Shown piece by piece: positions 1 to 8,160 of a stretch of 18,442 bases of DNA. This DNA comes from Sulfuricella sp. Lineage in GTDB: Bacteria; Pseudomonadota; Gammaproteobacteria; Burkholderiales; Sulfuricellaceae. How positions within the stretch are numbered: the first letter of the stretch is position 1; each line of letters starts with the position of its first letter. The position numbers were made by a program, and so were the translations under genes. The stretch is taken from positions 1 through 18,442 of the forward strand of contig JAUYSN010000170.1 in assembly GCA_030696235.1 (NCBI GenBank), in the 5' to 3' direction. The notes under the pieces were generated by a model. It saw only the letters and a list, made by a program, of their open reading frames with translations, was not told where the DNA came from and made no database searches.

Positions 1-717
<717 letters not shown>

Positions 718-737
<20 letters not shown>

Positions 738-972
738 TGCCGTACCTTTCAATCATGGCGATCAACTGCCGCGCCTGGTAGGGCGGGACAGTGCCGCCCC
801 GGTTCTGGAAGTTCAACAACTCCGGTTCGCCGGGACGGGCAAATGCCCGGTGCGAACCCTGTCCGCCCTTGTGAATAAACCCCAGTATTTCCGCCGCCTT
901 GCAGGCTTCATCGAAGCGGACGGCCTTGGGGTTGTTGAGAATGGCGGTCAGCAGCTTGCGGGTCTGGTTCAT
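718..972 (-). CDS. hicA: HicA family toxin, mRNA interferase
   Basis: Small toxin of the HicAB pair; the family consists of double-stranded-RNA-binding-fold ribonucleases that cleave mRNA and stop translation. The 84-residue product has the family signature GGQGSHRAFARPG at about residues 36-48, with the catalytic histidine at 41, followed by a C-terminal helix (QARQLIAMIERYG). Length and motif are intact, so the toxin is probably active. There is no recognisable ribosome site before the ATG, and the best promoter puts the transcript start almost on the start codon, so translation may be leaderless or nearly so. The pair sits between yicC and gmk, two housekeeping genes, and appears to be an insertion there. 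Confidence 0.93.
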
Positions 973-978
973 GGTGTC

Positions 979-1006
979 AATATACTACCCGTAGTATAAA
1001 TTTCAA
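979..1006 (-). promoter_or_regulatory. hicAB promoter with embedded palindromic operator
   Basis: On the minus strand TTGAAA (1006-1001) and TATATT (984-979) are separated by 16 bp, a good sigma-70-type match. A perfect inverted repeat, TATACTAC / GTAGTATA with a 2-bp centre (981-998), covers the spacer and most of the -10 box. This is where a HicB ribbon-helix-helix dimer would be expected to bind and autorepress. The sequence match is direct; repression by HicB is inferred from the family. An alternative -10 (TATACT, 998-993) has no good -35. Confidence 0.7.
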
Positions 1007-1049
1007 GTCGATTGTCCCGGTTGAGGGCGCGGTGGCAGCGAAGGTGAAG

Positions 1050-1137
1050 GGTTAGAAGGTGAGGGGTGAGGCGAAAAGTTCAAAAGCGGCGCGGGTTTTG
1101 ACTTTCCGCCTCACCCCTCACGCCTCACCTTCTAACC
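1050..1137. repeat. Imperfect inverted repeat between yicC and hicA
   Basis: Arm 1050-1063 (GGTTAGAAGGTGAG) pairs with 1124-1137, and 1064-1073 (GGGTGAGGCG) pairs with 1107-1116. Weaker pairing continues between 1074-1085 and 1096-1106, leaving a GC-rich loop. Seven bases (1117-1123) are unpaired because the right side carries an extra GTGAGG-like unit. It begins 2 bp after the yicC stop codon, so it could end or stabilise the yicC transcript, but there is no T-run. It may be a dispersed intergenic repeat. Confidence 0.75.
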
Positions 1138-1139
1138 TC

Positions 1140-2006
1140 TTATTCGATATTTTGTATCTGCTCGCGCATCTGCTCGATGAGTACCTTGAGCTCCATCGCG
1201 GTCTGCGACATTTCGGACGCGGCCGATTTGGAACCCAGGGTATTGGCTTCGCGGTTGAGCTCCTGCATCAGGAAATCCAGCCGCTTGCCCACGGCACCGC
1301 CTTTTTCGAGGATGCGCCGCATTTCGGTGAGATGGGTTTGCAGTCGCGACAGTTCTTCGTCCACGTCGATTTTCTGGGCGAACAAGGCGATTTCCTGGCG
1401 GATGCGGTCATCGTCGCCAATCCCCATGACTTCCTTGAGGCGGGCGGCGAGTTTTTCCTGGTAGGTCGCGATCAACCTTGGAATGTGCGGCAATACGCCC
1501 GCCACCAGGGTGTCCATCTGGCCGACGCGCTGCAGCAAAAAGGTTTTGAGCTTCTCCCCCTCGCGCTGGCGGGTGGAGGACAATTCGTCGAGGCCCTGGC
1601 GCAGCAGGGGCAGACAGGCTTCATGTAGCCCTTCCATGCCGACGCTTTCGCCTTCGATGACGCCGGGCCAGCGCAGCAAGTCCGCCACGCCGAGCGGCTG
1701 ACCGTCGGGCAGCAGCGCCTGAGCCGAACGGCCAAGCTGCGCCAGCTGTTCGGCGAGCGCGGTATTCAGCCGCAGCGGGACCTGTCCGGCGCTGCGCGCG
1801 GTGAAGTTCAGCCGGCATTCCACCTTGCCGCGGCTCAACGCAGCGCCGATCATCTCGCGCAGCGCGGGTTCCAGCGCGCGGAAGGCTTCATCCAGGCGGA
1901 AGTGGGTTTCAAGGTAGCGCGAGTTGACCGAGCGCAGTTCCAGACTCAGGGAGCCCAGCTCCAGTTCCCGTGTCACTGCGGCAAATCCGGTCATGCTGTA
2001 GATCAT
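1140..2006 (-). CDS. yicC: YicC/YloC family endoribonuclease
   Basis: Full-length YicC family protein of 288 residues; members have been characterised as endoribonucleases acting on RNA in the cytoplasm. The N-terminus MIYSMTGFA is the family hallmark. Other conserved stretches are LELRSVNSRYLE, the acidic-rich C-terminal half with KIDVDEELSRLQTHL, and GKRLDFLMQELNREANTLGSKS near the end. The start at 2006 matches the usual family start; an ATG at 2021 would add MNGHP and has no better ribosome site. It is divergent from the kinase gene over 77 bp and is followed by a large hairpin and then hicAB. In many proteobacteria yicC lies near rph or gmk, as here. Confidence 0.94.
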   Translation of the reverse strand: MIYSMTGFAAVTRELELGSLSLELRSVNSRYLETHFRLDEAFRALEPALREMIGAALSRGKVECRLNFTARSAGQVPLRLNTALAEQLAQLGRSAQALLPDGQPLGVADLLRWPGVIEGESVGMEGLHEACLPLLRQGLDELSSTRQREGEKLKTFLLQRVGQMDTLVAGVLPHIPRLIATYQEKLAARLKEVMGIGDDDRIRQEIALFAQKIDVDEELSRLQTHLTEMRRILEKGGAVGKRLDFLMQELNREANTLGSKSAASEMSQTAMELKVLIEQMREQIQNIE

Positions 2007-2083
2007 GGGGTGTCCGTTCATGGGCTTTACTTTGCCCAGCCAAATCAGAATAATGGTTGAGGTTCAATCATACAGATGGTGCG

Positions 2084-3043
2084 ATGGCCTCACAACCCAA
2101 TCAGGCTCTTCCTCACGGCTTCCCGTTGCTGAATTACCGTATCGACAAGCAGATCAGCTCAGGCGGCTTCAGCCTGGTTTACCTGGCGCATGACGAGAAC
2201 GGATTGCCGGTAGCGATCAAGGAGTATCTGCCCAGCGCCCTGGTGCTGCGGGAATCAGGCTCTTTGGTGCAAGCCTCTTCAGCGGAAAACCTGAATGTGT
2301 TTCGGTATGGAATGAAATGCTTTTTCGAGGAAGGGCTGGCGCTTGCCCGGATCGCTCACCCCAACGTGGTACGGGTGACCAACTTCTTCCGTGCCAATGA
2401 AACGGTTTACCTGGTGATGCAGTACGAGCGCGGCCGGACGCTGCAGGACTATGTCCTGCACCGCAAGAAAGAGATCGGGGAAAACTTCGTCCGGCGCATT
2501 TTCGCCGAACTGCTCGGTGGCCTGCGCGAGGTGCATGCCCACAAAATACTGCACCTCGATATCAAGCCATCGAATATCTACATTCGTCTTGACGGCTCCC
2601 CGCTGTTACTGGATTTTGGCGCTGCACGGCAGACGCTGACCCAGGAAAAATCCAGCCTCACTCCGATGTACACGCCGGGTTATGCCGCGCCGGAGCAATA
2701 CGGTCACGACCGCGATGCGCTCGGCCCATGGACCGATATTTACGGCGTCGGCGCGAGCATGTTCACCTGCCTTTCCGGCTTTGCTCCCCAGGCGGCCAAC
2801 ATGCGCCTGGAACAGGACAAGCAGGAGTCGGCAAAAAAACTATGGAGCGGTCGCTATTCCGAGCATTTGCTTGAACTCATCGACTGGTGCCTGAAACTGG
2901 ATCCGCTGGAACGGCCGCAGAGCGTGTTCGTGGTGCAAAAGGCGCTGCTGGAGAAGGGCAAGGTGCTGGAAGTGCATAAAAAAACCTCGCTGCTGCACAG
3001 TATCCGCAATAAATTCAGCAAAACAAAAACAGGTGACCGGTGA
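2084..3043 (+). CDS. Hanks-type serine/threonine protein kinase
   Basis: Cytoplasmic Ser/Thr kinase of 319 residues without a membrane segment or sensor domain, so it is nearly a bare kinase domain. Visible motifs are the glycine loop ISSGGFSLVY (24-33), the ATP lysine K46 in VAIKEYLP, a helix-C acid at E82/E83, HLDIKPSN with catalytic D159, K161 and N164, and DFG at 177-179. TPGYAAPEQY of the activation segment follows. The catalytic loop reads HLD, not HRD, so it is a non-RD kinase. An ATG at 2084 is chosen over an in-frame TTG at 2057; neither has a strong ribosome site. Its stop overlaps the phosphatase start by 4 bp, so kinase and phosphatase form a coupled pair. Confidence 0.93.
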   Translation: MASQPNQALPHGFPLLNYRIDKQISSGGFSLVYLAHDENGLPVAIKEYLPSALVLRESGSLVQASSAENLNVFRYGMKCFFEEGLALARIAHPNVVRVTNFFRANETVYLVMQYERGRTLQDYVLHRKKEIGENFVRRIFAELLGGLREVHAHKILHLDIKPSNIYIRLDGSPLLLDFGAARQTLTQEKSSLTPMYTPGYAAPEQYGHDRDALGPWTDIYGVGASMFTCLSGFAPQAANMRLEQDKQESAKKLWSGRYSEHLLELIDWCLKLDPLERPQSVFVVQKALLEKGKVLEVHKKTSLLHSIRNKFSKTKTGDR

Positions 3044-3954
3044 AATTTTCGATTTTCCAGTCCAGCCGTCAGGGTGGACGCAGATACAACCAGGACCGCC
3101 TGGCCTATTCCTACAGTCGGGACGCGCTGCTGATGGTGGTGGCTGATGGCATGGGCGGCCATTTTCACGGTGAGATCGCCTCCCAGATCGCGGTGCAGTT
3201 TCTGGTGGAAAACTTTCAGAAGCTGGCGACGCCGGCGCTAAAAGATCCGTTCCGCTTCCTGATCGACACCATTAATCAGGCGCACGCGGCCATCGGCGAT
3301 TATGTCCTGGCGCATGGCCTGAGCGATCATCCGCGCACCACCTGCGTGGCTTGCGTGGTGCAGGGTGATCATGCCTACTGGGCCCATGTCGGGGATACTC
3401 GCTTGTACTTCTTTCATGGCGGCAAGCTGGCGTCCCGCACCCGCGACCATTCCCTGGTCCAGCAACTGTTCGAGCAGGGCAAAATCACCGAGGATGAGAT
3501 GACCACGCATCCCGAGCGCAACAAGGTTTACAGTTGCCTGGGCGGCCCCATTCCCCCCGACATCGAGTTGTCGTGCAAGAAGCTGCTACACGAAGGGGAC
3601 ACCCTGCTGCTGTGTTCCGACGGCCTGTGGGGCCTGCTTTCGACGGATGAGATCGTCTCGATTCTCAATACCTACCCGATTGCTACCGCCGTTCCCGAAT
3701 TGCTCGACCATGCAGAATCGCGCGGCGGCGAGGGGGGCGACAACCTGAGCGCGATCGGCATGCACTGGGGTGACGAAAAATCGTTCACCCCGCGCTCGAT
3801 ATCCACCGCCGCCATGCCGCTGGACACCTATACGGTGCAGCTCGATACCTTCAGCGTGGGGCGGGGCACGGAAGGCGAGCAGGATGTGACGGAGGCGGAC
3901 ATCGAGCACGCGATTGCCGAGATCCAGGCTGCGATCCGGAAATATTCCAAATAA
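3040..3954 (+). CDS. PP2C-type serine/threonine phosphatase
   Basis: Metal-dependent protein phosphatase of 304 residues, expected to reverse the action of the kinase encoded just upstream. PP2C metal ligands and motifs are all present: NQDR (D19), ADGMGGH (D36, G37), WAHVGDTRLY (D119), LLCSDGLW (D194) and GGDNLS (D234). The remaining C-terminal segment, roughly residues 245-304, is hydrophilic and of unknown role. There is no signal peptide or membrane helix. Translation starts at a GTG embedded in the kinase stop (GTGA), with AGGTGA as ribosome site a few bases before, so it depends on read-through of the upstream gene. Confidence 0.94.
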   Translation: MKFSIFQSSRQGGRRYNQDRLAYSYSRDALLMVVADGMGGHFHGEIASQIAVQFLVENFQKLATPALKDPFRFLIDTINQAHAAIGDYVLAHGLSDHPRTTCVACVVQGDHAYWAHVGDTRLYFFHGGKLASRTRDHSLVQQLFEQGKITEDEMTTHPERNKVYSCLGGPIPPDIELSCKKLLHEGDTLLLCSDGLWGLLSTDEIVSILNTYPIATAVPELLDHAESRGGEGGDNLSAIGMHWGDEKSFTPRSISTAAMPLDTYTVQLDTFSVGRGTEGEQDVTEADIEHAIAEIQAAIRKYSK

Positions 3955-3986
3955 ACAGGCGTTATAATCCGATAAAAAGCAGTTGA

Positions 3987-4139
3987 ACCGCAAAGGACGC
4001 AAGGGACGCGAAGGAATTCAAAGACTTAAATAACTTGACCTGTTTGCCAGATGGGCGATGCATTGCAATTCATTAACCCATTGCTTCGCCTAAAGGCGCC
4101 TACTTTTGGTACTTTGCGAACCTTCGCGTCCTTTGCGGT
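3987..4139. repeat. Inverted repeat of CGCAAAGGACGC type upstream of rph
   Basis: The left end at 3987-4014 (ACCGCAAAGGACGC, then AAGGGACGCGAAGG) is the reverse complement of the right end at 4121-4139 (CCTTCGCGTCCTTTGCGGT), except that the left end carries an extra partial unit. About 105 bp lie between the arms. I recall ends of this CGCAAAGGACGC type as a common dispersed intergenic repeat in betaproteobacteria. A further GGCG/CGCC pair lies inside. It fills most of the 237-bp gap between the phosphatase gene and rph, and its right arm lies about 50 bp before the rph start. Confidence 0.75.
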
Positions 4140-4191
4140 GAAATGCCGTTTTCAGGATAATGGCGCTTTCTCGTTGAACCAAAGGACCCCC

Positions 4192-4923
4192 ATGCGGCCA
4201 AGCAAACGCAACCCGGACCAGCTCCGCAACATCGTCATTACCCGCAATTACACCAAGCATGCCGAAGGCTCGGTGCTGATCGAGTGCGGCGACACCAAGG
4301 TGATCTGCACCGCCAGCATCGACGAAAAAGTGCCGCCGTTCCTGCGCGGCAAGGCCCAAGGGTGGACTACCGCCGAATACGGCATGCTGCCGCGCTCCAC
4401 CAATACGCGTATCGATCGCGAGGCGGCCAGGGGAAAACAGACCGGGCGCACCCAGGAAATCCAGCGCCTGATCGGGCGCTCCCTGCGAGCGGTGGTGGAT
4501 TTGAAAGCGCTCGGCGAGCGCACCATCCAGATCGATTGCGATGTCATCCAGGCCGACGGCGGCACCCGCACCGCCAGCATCACCGGCGCCTATGTGGCGC
4601 TGCACGACGCCGTTTCCTTCCTGCTGAAAGAGGGCAAGCTCACTGAATCCCCGCTGCGTGACTTCGTCGCAGCAGTCTCGGTCGGCGTCTATCAGGGCGT
4701 GCCGGTGCTGGACCTGGATTATGTCGAGGATTCCGATTGCGATACCGACATGAACATCGTCATGACCGGTAGCGGCGGCTTCGTCGAAGTGCAGGGCACG
4801 GCGGAAGGTGTGCCGTTCTCGCGGGTTGAAATGGATGCCATGCTCGACCTTGGCCAGAGCGGGATCGGCCAGCTCGTCGCCAAGCAGAAGGCGGCATTGG
4901 GTTTGGCATACAAAGAGAATTAA
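4192..4923 (+). CDS. rph: Ribonuclease PH
   Basis: Phosphorolytic 3'-to-5' exoribonuclease that trims tRNA precursors and other RNAs in the cytoplasm, forming a hexameric ring. The 243-residue product matches the family length of about 240. Clear motifs are the N-terminal [52 protein letters not shown] with the RNA-contacting arginine, and [15 protein letters not shown], which forms the phosphate site. The open frame extends upstream to 4051, but the start at 4192 is preferred because of the AAAGGA ribosome site and the family N-terminus. It is separated from rdgB, its usual downstream neighbour, by an 8.4-kb block of accessory genes. Confidence 0.97.
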   Translation: MRPSKRNPDQLRNIVITRNYTKHAEGSVLIECGDTKVICTASIDEKVPPFLRGKAQGWTTAEYGMLPRSTNTRIDREAARGKQTGRTQEIQRLIGRSLRAVVDLKALGERTIQIDCDVIQADGGTRTASITGAYVALHDAVSFLLKEGKLTESPLRDFVAAVSVGVYQGVPVLDLDYVEDSDCDTDMNIVMTGSGGFVEVQGTAEGVPFSRVEMDAMLDLGQSGIGQLVAKQKAALGLAYKEN

Positions 4924-5036
4924 CTGCCAGCCCCATTTAGGGTGTTGGCGGTGAAAAAATTGCAGGGATTTTTCAGAAAAATGGGCTTGCCTTATATCCA
5001 TGCCCTCGTGGTCTGACGATGCGATGAGGGGCGAAG

Positions 5037-5062
5037 CATCCCCGTCCTTTCGGACGGGGATG
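5037..5062. terminator. Perfect 11-bp hairpin between convergent rph and DUF302 gene
   Basis: CATCCCCGTCC (5037-5047) pairs fully with 5052-5062 around a TTTC loop. It lies between the ends of two convergent genes, 11 bp after the stop of the minus-strand one, where a shared terminator is expected. Neither side has a T-run, so intrinsic termination would be weak; it may instead protect transcript ends. Confidence 0.55.
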
Positions 5063-5072
5063 GCCGTGATAT

Positions 5073-5591
5073 TCAGTGCGCCACCGCCTCCTTGATGGCC
5101 GCAACGATTCTGTCCTCGACCTTCTTGCCCACCTCCTTCGCTTTGGGGTGCGGGTCCTGCGCCATCAGATAGGTCGGGCGGGTCATTTGAATGGTGATCT
5201 GGTCGGGCTTCGCCTTCATGTTGTAGACCACCGCCTTGAACGGGCACAGAACCGCCCAATCCATGTTGACGTTGTAGACCTCCTGGTTGAAGACCAGCGA
5301 GCAGAAATGCACGGCGGTCACGTTCTGGAAGCCGATGGTGTTCCATTTGTTCTCGCCCCAGATCTTCTTGTTGTTCTCCAGCCCCTTGGACAGGTTCTCT
5401 TCGCCGGTGATCTGGAACTGGTGGGCCTCGAGCCCCGATTTCAGCTGCGTGAGCACGGTGTTGAAATCGCCCTTCACCTGGTACTTCCATAGAGCCGAAT
5501 TTTCAGCGGAAAAGCTCGGTGCAGAAAGGCTGGCGAAGCCGATGAGAGCGGATGTCAGAAGCGCGGATTTGAGCATGATATTGGCTTTCAT
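5073..5591 (-). CDS. Secreted DUF302 domain protein
   Basis: Exported protein of 172 residues of unknown biochemical function. The first 29 residues form a signal peptide (KANIMLK, a hydrophobic core, then SFSA followed by EN at the likely cleavage site). The mature part has the DUF302 pattern: a beta-rich segment, GEENLSKGLENN, a central VYNVNMDWAVLCPFKAVVYNM and a closing helical tail. Cysteines occur at about residues 112 and 131. The start at 5591 is set by an excellent AAGGAG ribosome site; the frame is open further upstream but has no site. A possible promoter has a TATATT -10 at 5657-5662 with a weak -35. DUF302 proteins often accompany sulfur-oxidation genes, which fits the rhodanese nearby, but that is context only. 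Confidence 0.8.
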   Translation of the reverse strand: MKANIMLKSALLTSALIGFASLSAPSFSAENSALWKYQVKGDFNTVLTQLKSGLEAHQFQITGEENLSKGLENNKKIWGENKWNTIGFQNVTAVHFCSLVFNQEVYNVNMDWAVLCPFKAVVYNMKAKPDQITIQMTRPTYLMAQDPHPKAKEVGKKVEDRIVAAIKEAVAH

Positions 5592-5816
5592 TGAGGTCTC
5601 CTTGGAGGGTACGAACAAATGCGCGAGCCGGAAGGCGCGTGCGGGACACACTGGGAAATATACTCGCATTCTAAACATGTTGAAAATGGCGTGGAGCCGA
5701 CTTCATTACGATCCGGGGTCAGGGCTGCCTGAGCCAATTTGTCCGAAGTATCGTCGGCCCCGGTCGGCTGCAGGGCGCCGCTGTGCATGACGCCTCCCTC
5801 CCGTCGCGCACGCCGC

Positions 5817-6944
5817 TCAGGTCATCCTCCAGACGTTTGCAAAATTGCCGTCCTGCGTGCGTCTGCGCCGCTTGTCGTCATGGCTCAGGCCGTCGATGCT
5901 CTGGCGGATGTCGGCGTTGGTATGGCCGCCCAGGTAATAATTGTGCTCCACCAGGCCGGATGCGATCGGCGTGCAGTCAACCTGGTTGACCTTGTTGTGC
6001 AGCAGCGAGGGGCGTGCCGCACCGCCGCCGCCCAGCCGCTCCGGATTGCCCTTGGTGTAGTCGGAGACGACCATCGCCACATCCCCGCGGTTGTGATAGA
6101 CGCTCACGCTACGCGCGAGCTCGTGGACACGCCCCATCGGATATCCCGGCTCCAGCACGCTATCGTCCACATCGGGCGCACAAAGGAAAATATGCCCGAA
6201 AAGCCTCGGCAAGGCATTGCCGGGTGTGAACTGGTCGATCCGCTTCAGGACGTTCTGCAACAGGTAATTTCCCATCGAGTGGCAGAGCAGATGGATATCC
6301 TGCCCGCATAGTCCTTTCTTTCCCAGGGCGGCCAGGAAATCCCGCGCCTTCAACAGGCCGCGCCCGACCGCGTAGCCGGAACCGGCCGCCTCGGAGCGGT
6401 CCGATTTGTAGGAGACGTAGGGCAGGGCCAAGCCGTCGGAAGGCCAGGTAAACAGGATGACCAACACATGCTGTTTAGGGTCTCGCAGCGCTGAGTTGTT
6501 CAGCATCAACTCCAGCGCCAGCGCGGCGCCCACTGCCTCGTGCCAGGAAACATTGAAGCCGTGGATGTAGATCAGGGCGTCGCTGTTTTTTTCCATGGCC
6601 GATTTCAGGTCGGTGAACATGGCCAGCGAACCAAACTTGGCGTTCTTTTGCCGGCCGTCGGCAAGCTTGGGGTCGATTTTTTCCGGGTATGCCTGGATCG
6701 TCGCGGTTTCTGCACATTTCGTGAGATGTTTCGCCAGGCTTTCGCCGTCTCCCTTGCCGCAAGCGCCCATGTTCTTGCCGAGCGCTGCTTTGATTTCATT
6801 GTCGTCGGCGTCCAGCATGACCATCCCGAAGCGCAGGTTTTCCATGCCATCGTCGCTGAAATTCTTGCCGTAGCCGGTCGGGCTCCACCGGTCTTTCCCT
6901 TCGTGTTTACGGTTGGTTGCGTAATAAAGAGTCAGCTTGGCCAT
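5817..6944 (-). CDS. Alpha/beta hydrolase of the DUF900 type
   Basis: Predicted serine hydrolase or esterase of 375 residues; the substrate is unknown. The fold is recognisable from the oxyanion strand LIYIHGFNVSW (124-134), TWPSDG (166-171), the nucleophile elbow LLCHSMGNYLL with S223, an acid candidate in APDVDD (256-261) and a histidine in EHNYYLGGH (H334 or H341). The N-terminus MAKLTLYYATNRK matches the DUF900 start, where YATNR is typical. There is no signal peptide. The C-terminus is basic and arginine-rich (KRRRRT near 359-363). A GGGAGAGG ribosome site precedes the ATG, and the gene lies 10 bp after the truncated peptidoglycan-binding gene, so the two form an operon. Confidence 0.82.
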   Translation of the reverse strand: MAKLTLYYATNRKHEGKDRWSPTGYGKNFSDDGMENLRFGMVMLDADDNEIKAALGKNMGACGKGDGESLAKHLTKCAETATIQAYPEKIDPKLADGRQKNAKFGSLAMFTDLKSAMEKNSDALIYIHGFNVSWHEAVGAALALELMLNNSALRDPKQHVLVILFTWPSDGLALPYVSYKSDRSEAAGSGYAVGRGLLKARDFLAALGKKGLCGQDIHLLCHSMGNYLLQNVLKRIDQFTPGNALPRLFGHIFLCAPDVDDSVLEPGYPMGRVHELARSVSVYHNRGDVAMVVSDYTKGNPERLGGGGAARPSLLHNKVNQVDCTPIASGLVEHNYYLGGHTNADIRQSIDGLSHDDKRRRRTQDGNFANVWRMT

Positions 6945-6954
6945 ATCCTCTCCC

Positions 6955-7275
6955 TTAAACTGCGTTCAAATTGATCCAGAACTGATCTTCCAGGCGGCAC
7001 TGAACCCCGTGCACCGCGCCGAAGCCGGTGCCCTGCCCATCGAAATCGCCGCTCAGGCCGGCGAAGCATTCGGGCAGCGGGGAGTCGCTCTCTAAACTGC
7101 CGGTCAGGGCCAGGCACTGGTAATCGAGGGGTTTTGCGGCGATGGCGGGGGAGGGAATGGTTCGGCCAAACAGGGCGCGCCAGGTGAGCGGGCCGCGGTA
7201 AAACCCGAGCTCGCTCAGATGCGCCCGGATGCGCTCGACCTCCTCCCCGTTCGACCCCAGCCGATATGTGGACAT
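6955..7275 (-). CDS. Shrunken peptidoglycan-binding / lysozyme-like protein, probable degraded gene
   Basis: Product of 106 residues. The N-terminus (YRLGSNGEEVERIRAHLSEL, then GFYRGPL) is the first half of a PG_binding_1 domain. It jumps straight to TWRALFG, which normally ends that domain, so about 30 residues appear to be missing. The next part (LTGSLESDSPLPECFAGL, then SGDFDGQGTGFGAVHG) resembles the beginning of a lysozyme-like domain found in longer peptidoglycan-binding proteins, where FDGQG-S-FG is followed by LQW. Here the frame loses similarity and stops soon after. A good start at 7275 with AAAGGA upstream and a promoter suggest it is still expressed. It could be a decayed gene or a trimmed protein with a new role. 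The domain comparison is from memory of the family. Confidence 0.55.
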   Translation of the reverse strand: MSTYRLGSNGEEVERIRAHLSELGFYRGPLTWRALFGRTIPSPAIAAKPLDYQCLALTGSLESDSPLPECFAGLSGDFDGQGTGFGAVHGVQCRLEDQFWINLNAV

Positions 7276-7300
7276 GATGGTTGTCCTTTGATTGTTCTTT

Positions 7301-7328
7301 ACCATAGCAGACCAGACCGGTTCGTCAA
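7301..7328 (-). promoter_or_regulatory. Promoter for the peptidoglycan-binding remnant and hydrolase
   Basis: On the minus strand TTGACG (7328-7323) and TATGGT (7306-7301) are 16 bp apart, matching sigma-70 at 5/6 and 4/6. The predicted transcript start leaves a leader of about 20 nt containing the AAAGGA ribosome site. Confidence 0.45.
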
Positions 7329-7366
7329 GCGGCTCGCACGACAACCGAAGGGCGGCGCATGCGGCA

Positions 7367-7395
7367 TTGCGCTCGGCGATGTCAAGACTGATAAT
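7367..7395 (+). promoter_or_regulatory. Possible promoter for the phosphoesterase / kinase-USP operon
   Basis: TTGCGC (7367-7372), a 17-bp spacer and GATAAT (7390-7395) precede the phosphoesterase start by about 20 nt. The -10 is good (5/6) and the -35 is weak (3/6). It lies in the 141-bp divergent region shared with the minus-strand promoter. Confidence 0.35.
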
Positions 7396-7416
7396 TGCCC
7401 ATCATGCAGAGGCATT

Positions 7417-8160
7417 ATGAAAATCGCCGTCCTTACCGATATCCACAGCAATCTTGAGGCCCTTGCCGCCTGTCTCGCCCATGCCCGCTCGCAGGGGGCG
7501 GAGCAATACGCCATTCTCGGCGACCTGGTGGGTTACGGCGCCGACCCTTGCGCCTGCCTGGAAGTGATTGCGGAGCTGGCGCGAAATGGCGCCTGGGTGG
7601 TGCGGGGCAACCATGACGAGGCAGCGCTTGGGGGGCTGTGCGAAAACATGGCGTTTGCCGCGCGTGACTCGATTTATTGGACCAGGGAGCAGTTGAAACA
7701 GCATCAACGCGATTTCCTGCGGGCATTGCCGCTGGTGGCGCGAAACGGCAATGCCTTCTACGTCCATGCCAGCGCCGAAACCCCGGAGCGCTGGCGGTAC
7801 GTGACCGGCGTCGTGGAAGCGGCGCGCTGCATGGAAGCTTCCGGTCTGCCGCTGACCTTTGTCGGCCATGTGCATCATCAGTCCTTGTATTACACTACCG
7901 GGAGCGGCATGGCCCAGGCTTTCACCCCGGTTCCCGGCGCGGCGATTCCGCTCTCGCCGCGCCGCCGGTGGCTGGCCATCGCGGGTTCGGTGGGGCAGCC
8001 GCGCGACGGCAATCCCGCTGCCGCTTACGCGCTTCACGACCAGCAACGTGACACGCTCACCTTTTTCCGGGTGCCCTACGACTATCAGGGCGCCGCCCGC
8101 AAAATCCGCGCCGCAGGCTTGCCGGAACGTCTGGCGCAAAGGCTGGAGTCTGGACATTGA
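7417..8160 (+). CDS. Calcineurin-like metallophosphoesterase
   Basis: Cytoplasmic metal-dependent phosphoesterase of 247 residues, of the group related to bacterial Ser/Thr protein phosphatases and the YfcE/MJ0936 type. All metal and catalytic motifs are present: DIH (D8, H10), GDLVGYG (G35, D36), GNHDE (N65, H66), YVHAS and GHVHHQ. The start at 7417 is chosen because MKIAVLTDIHSNLEAL is the normal family N-terminus, with AGAGG just upstream. Its stop overlaps the start of the kinase-USP gene (TGATG), which ties the two together. The likeliest role is to dephosphorylate targets of that kinase or the kinase itself, by analogy with the kinase/PP2C pair at 2084-3954; a nucleotide substrate cannot be excluded. 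Confidence 0.88.
   Translation: MKIAVLTDIHSNLEALAACLAHARSQGAEQYAILGDLVGYGADPCACLEVIAELARNGAWVVRGNHDEAALGGLCENMAFAARDSIYWTREQLKQHQRDFLRALPLVARNGNAFYVHASAETPERWRYVTGVVEAARCMEASGLPLTFVGHVHHQSLYYTTGSGMAQAFTPVPGAAIPLSPRRRWLAIAGSVGQPRDGNPAAAYALHDQQRDTLTFFRVPYDYQGAARKIRAAGLPERLAQRLESGH

Noticed and set aside
1050..1137. Possible CRISPR-like or tandem repeat array from the repeated GTGAGG units
   Set aside because: Only one inverted pair is present, with no spacers or regular period and no cas genes nearby.
2057..2083. Longer kinase product starting at TTG 2057
   Set aside because: The extra nine residues have no ribosome site or conserved features; the ATG at 2084 is simpler, though not proven.
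3963..3968. TATAAT hexamer just after the phosphatase gene
   Set aside because: No acceptable -35 box at 15-19 bp upstream, so it is not called as a promoter.
4051..4191. N-terminal extension of rph to an ATG at 4051
   Set aside because: It would translate the inverted repeat, has no ribosome site, and RNase PH normally starts at the MRPSKR position.
4090..5490. Open frame of about 466 codons on the minus strand across rph and the DUF302 gene
   Set aside because: It is antisense to rph and out of frame with the DUF302 gene, has low-complexity composition typical of shadows in GC-rich DNA, and matches no family.
5739..6311. Plus-strand open frame of about 190 codons opposite the alpha/beta hydrolase
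   Set aside because: The minus strand carries the hydrolase motifs; the plus-strand product has no recognisable features.
7402..8157. Open frame of about 251 codons antisense to the phosphoesterase gene
   Set aside because: All phosphoesterase motifs are on the plus strand, and no ribosome site or family is seen for the antisense frame.
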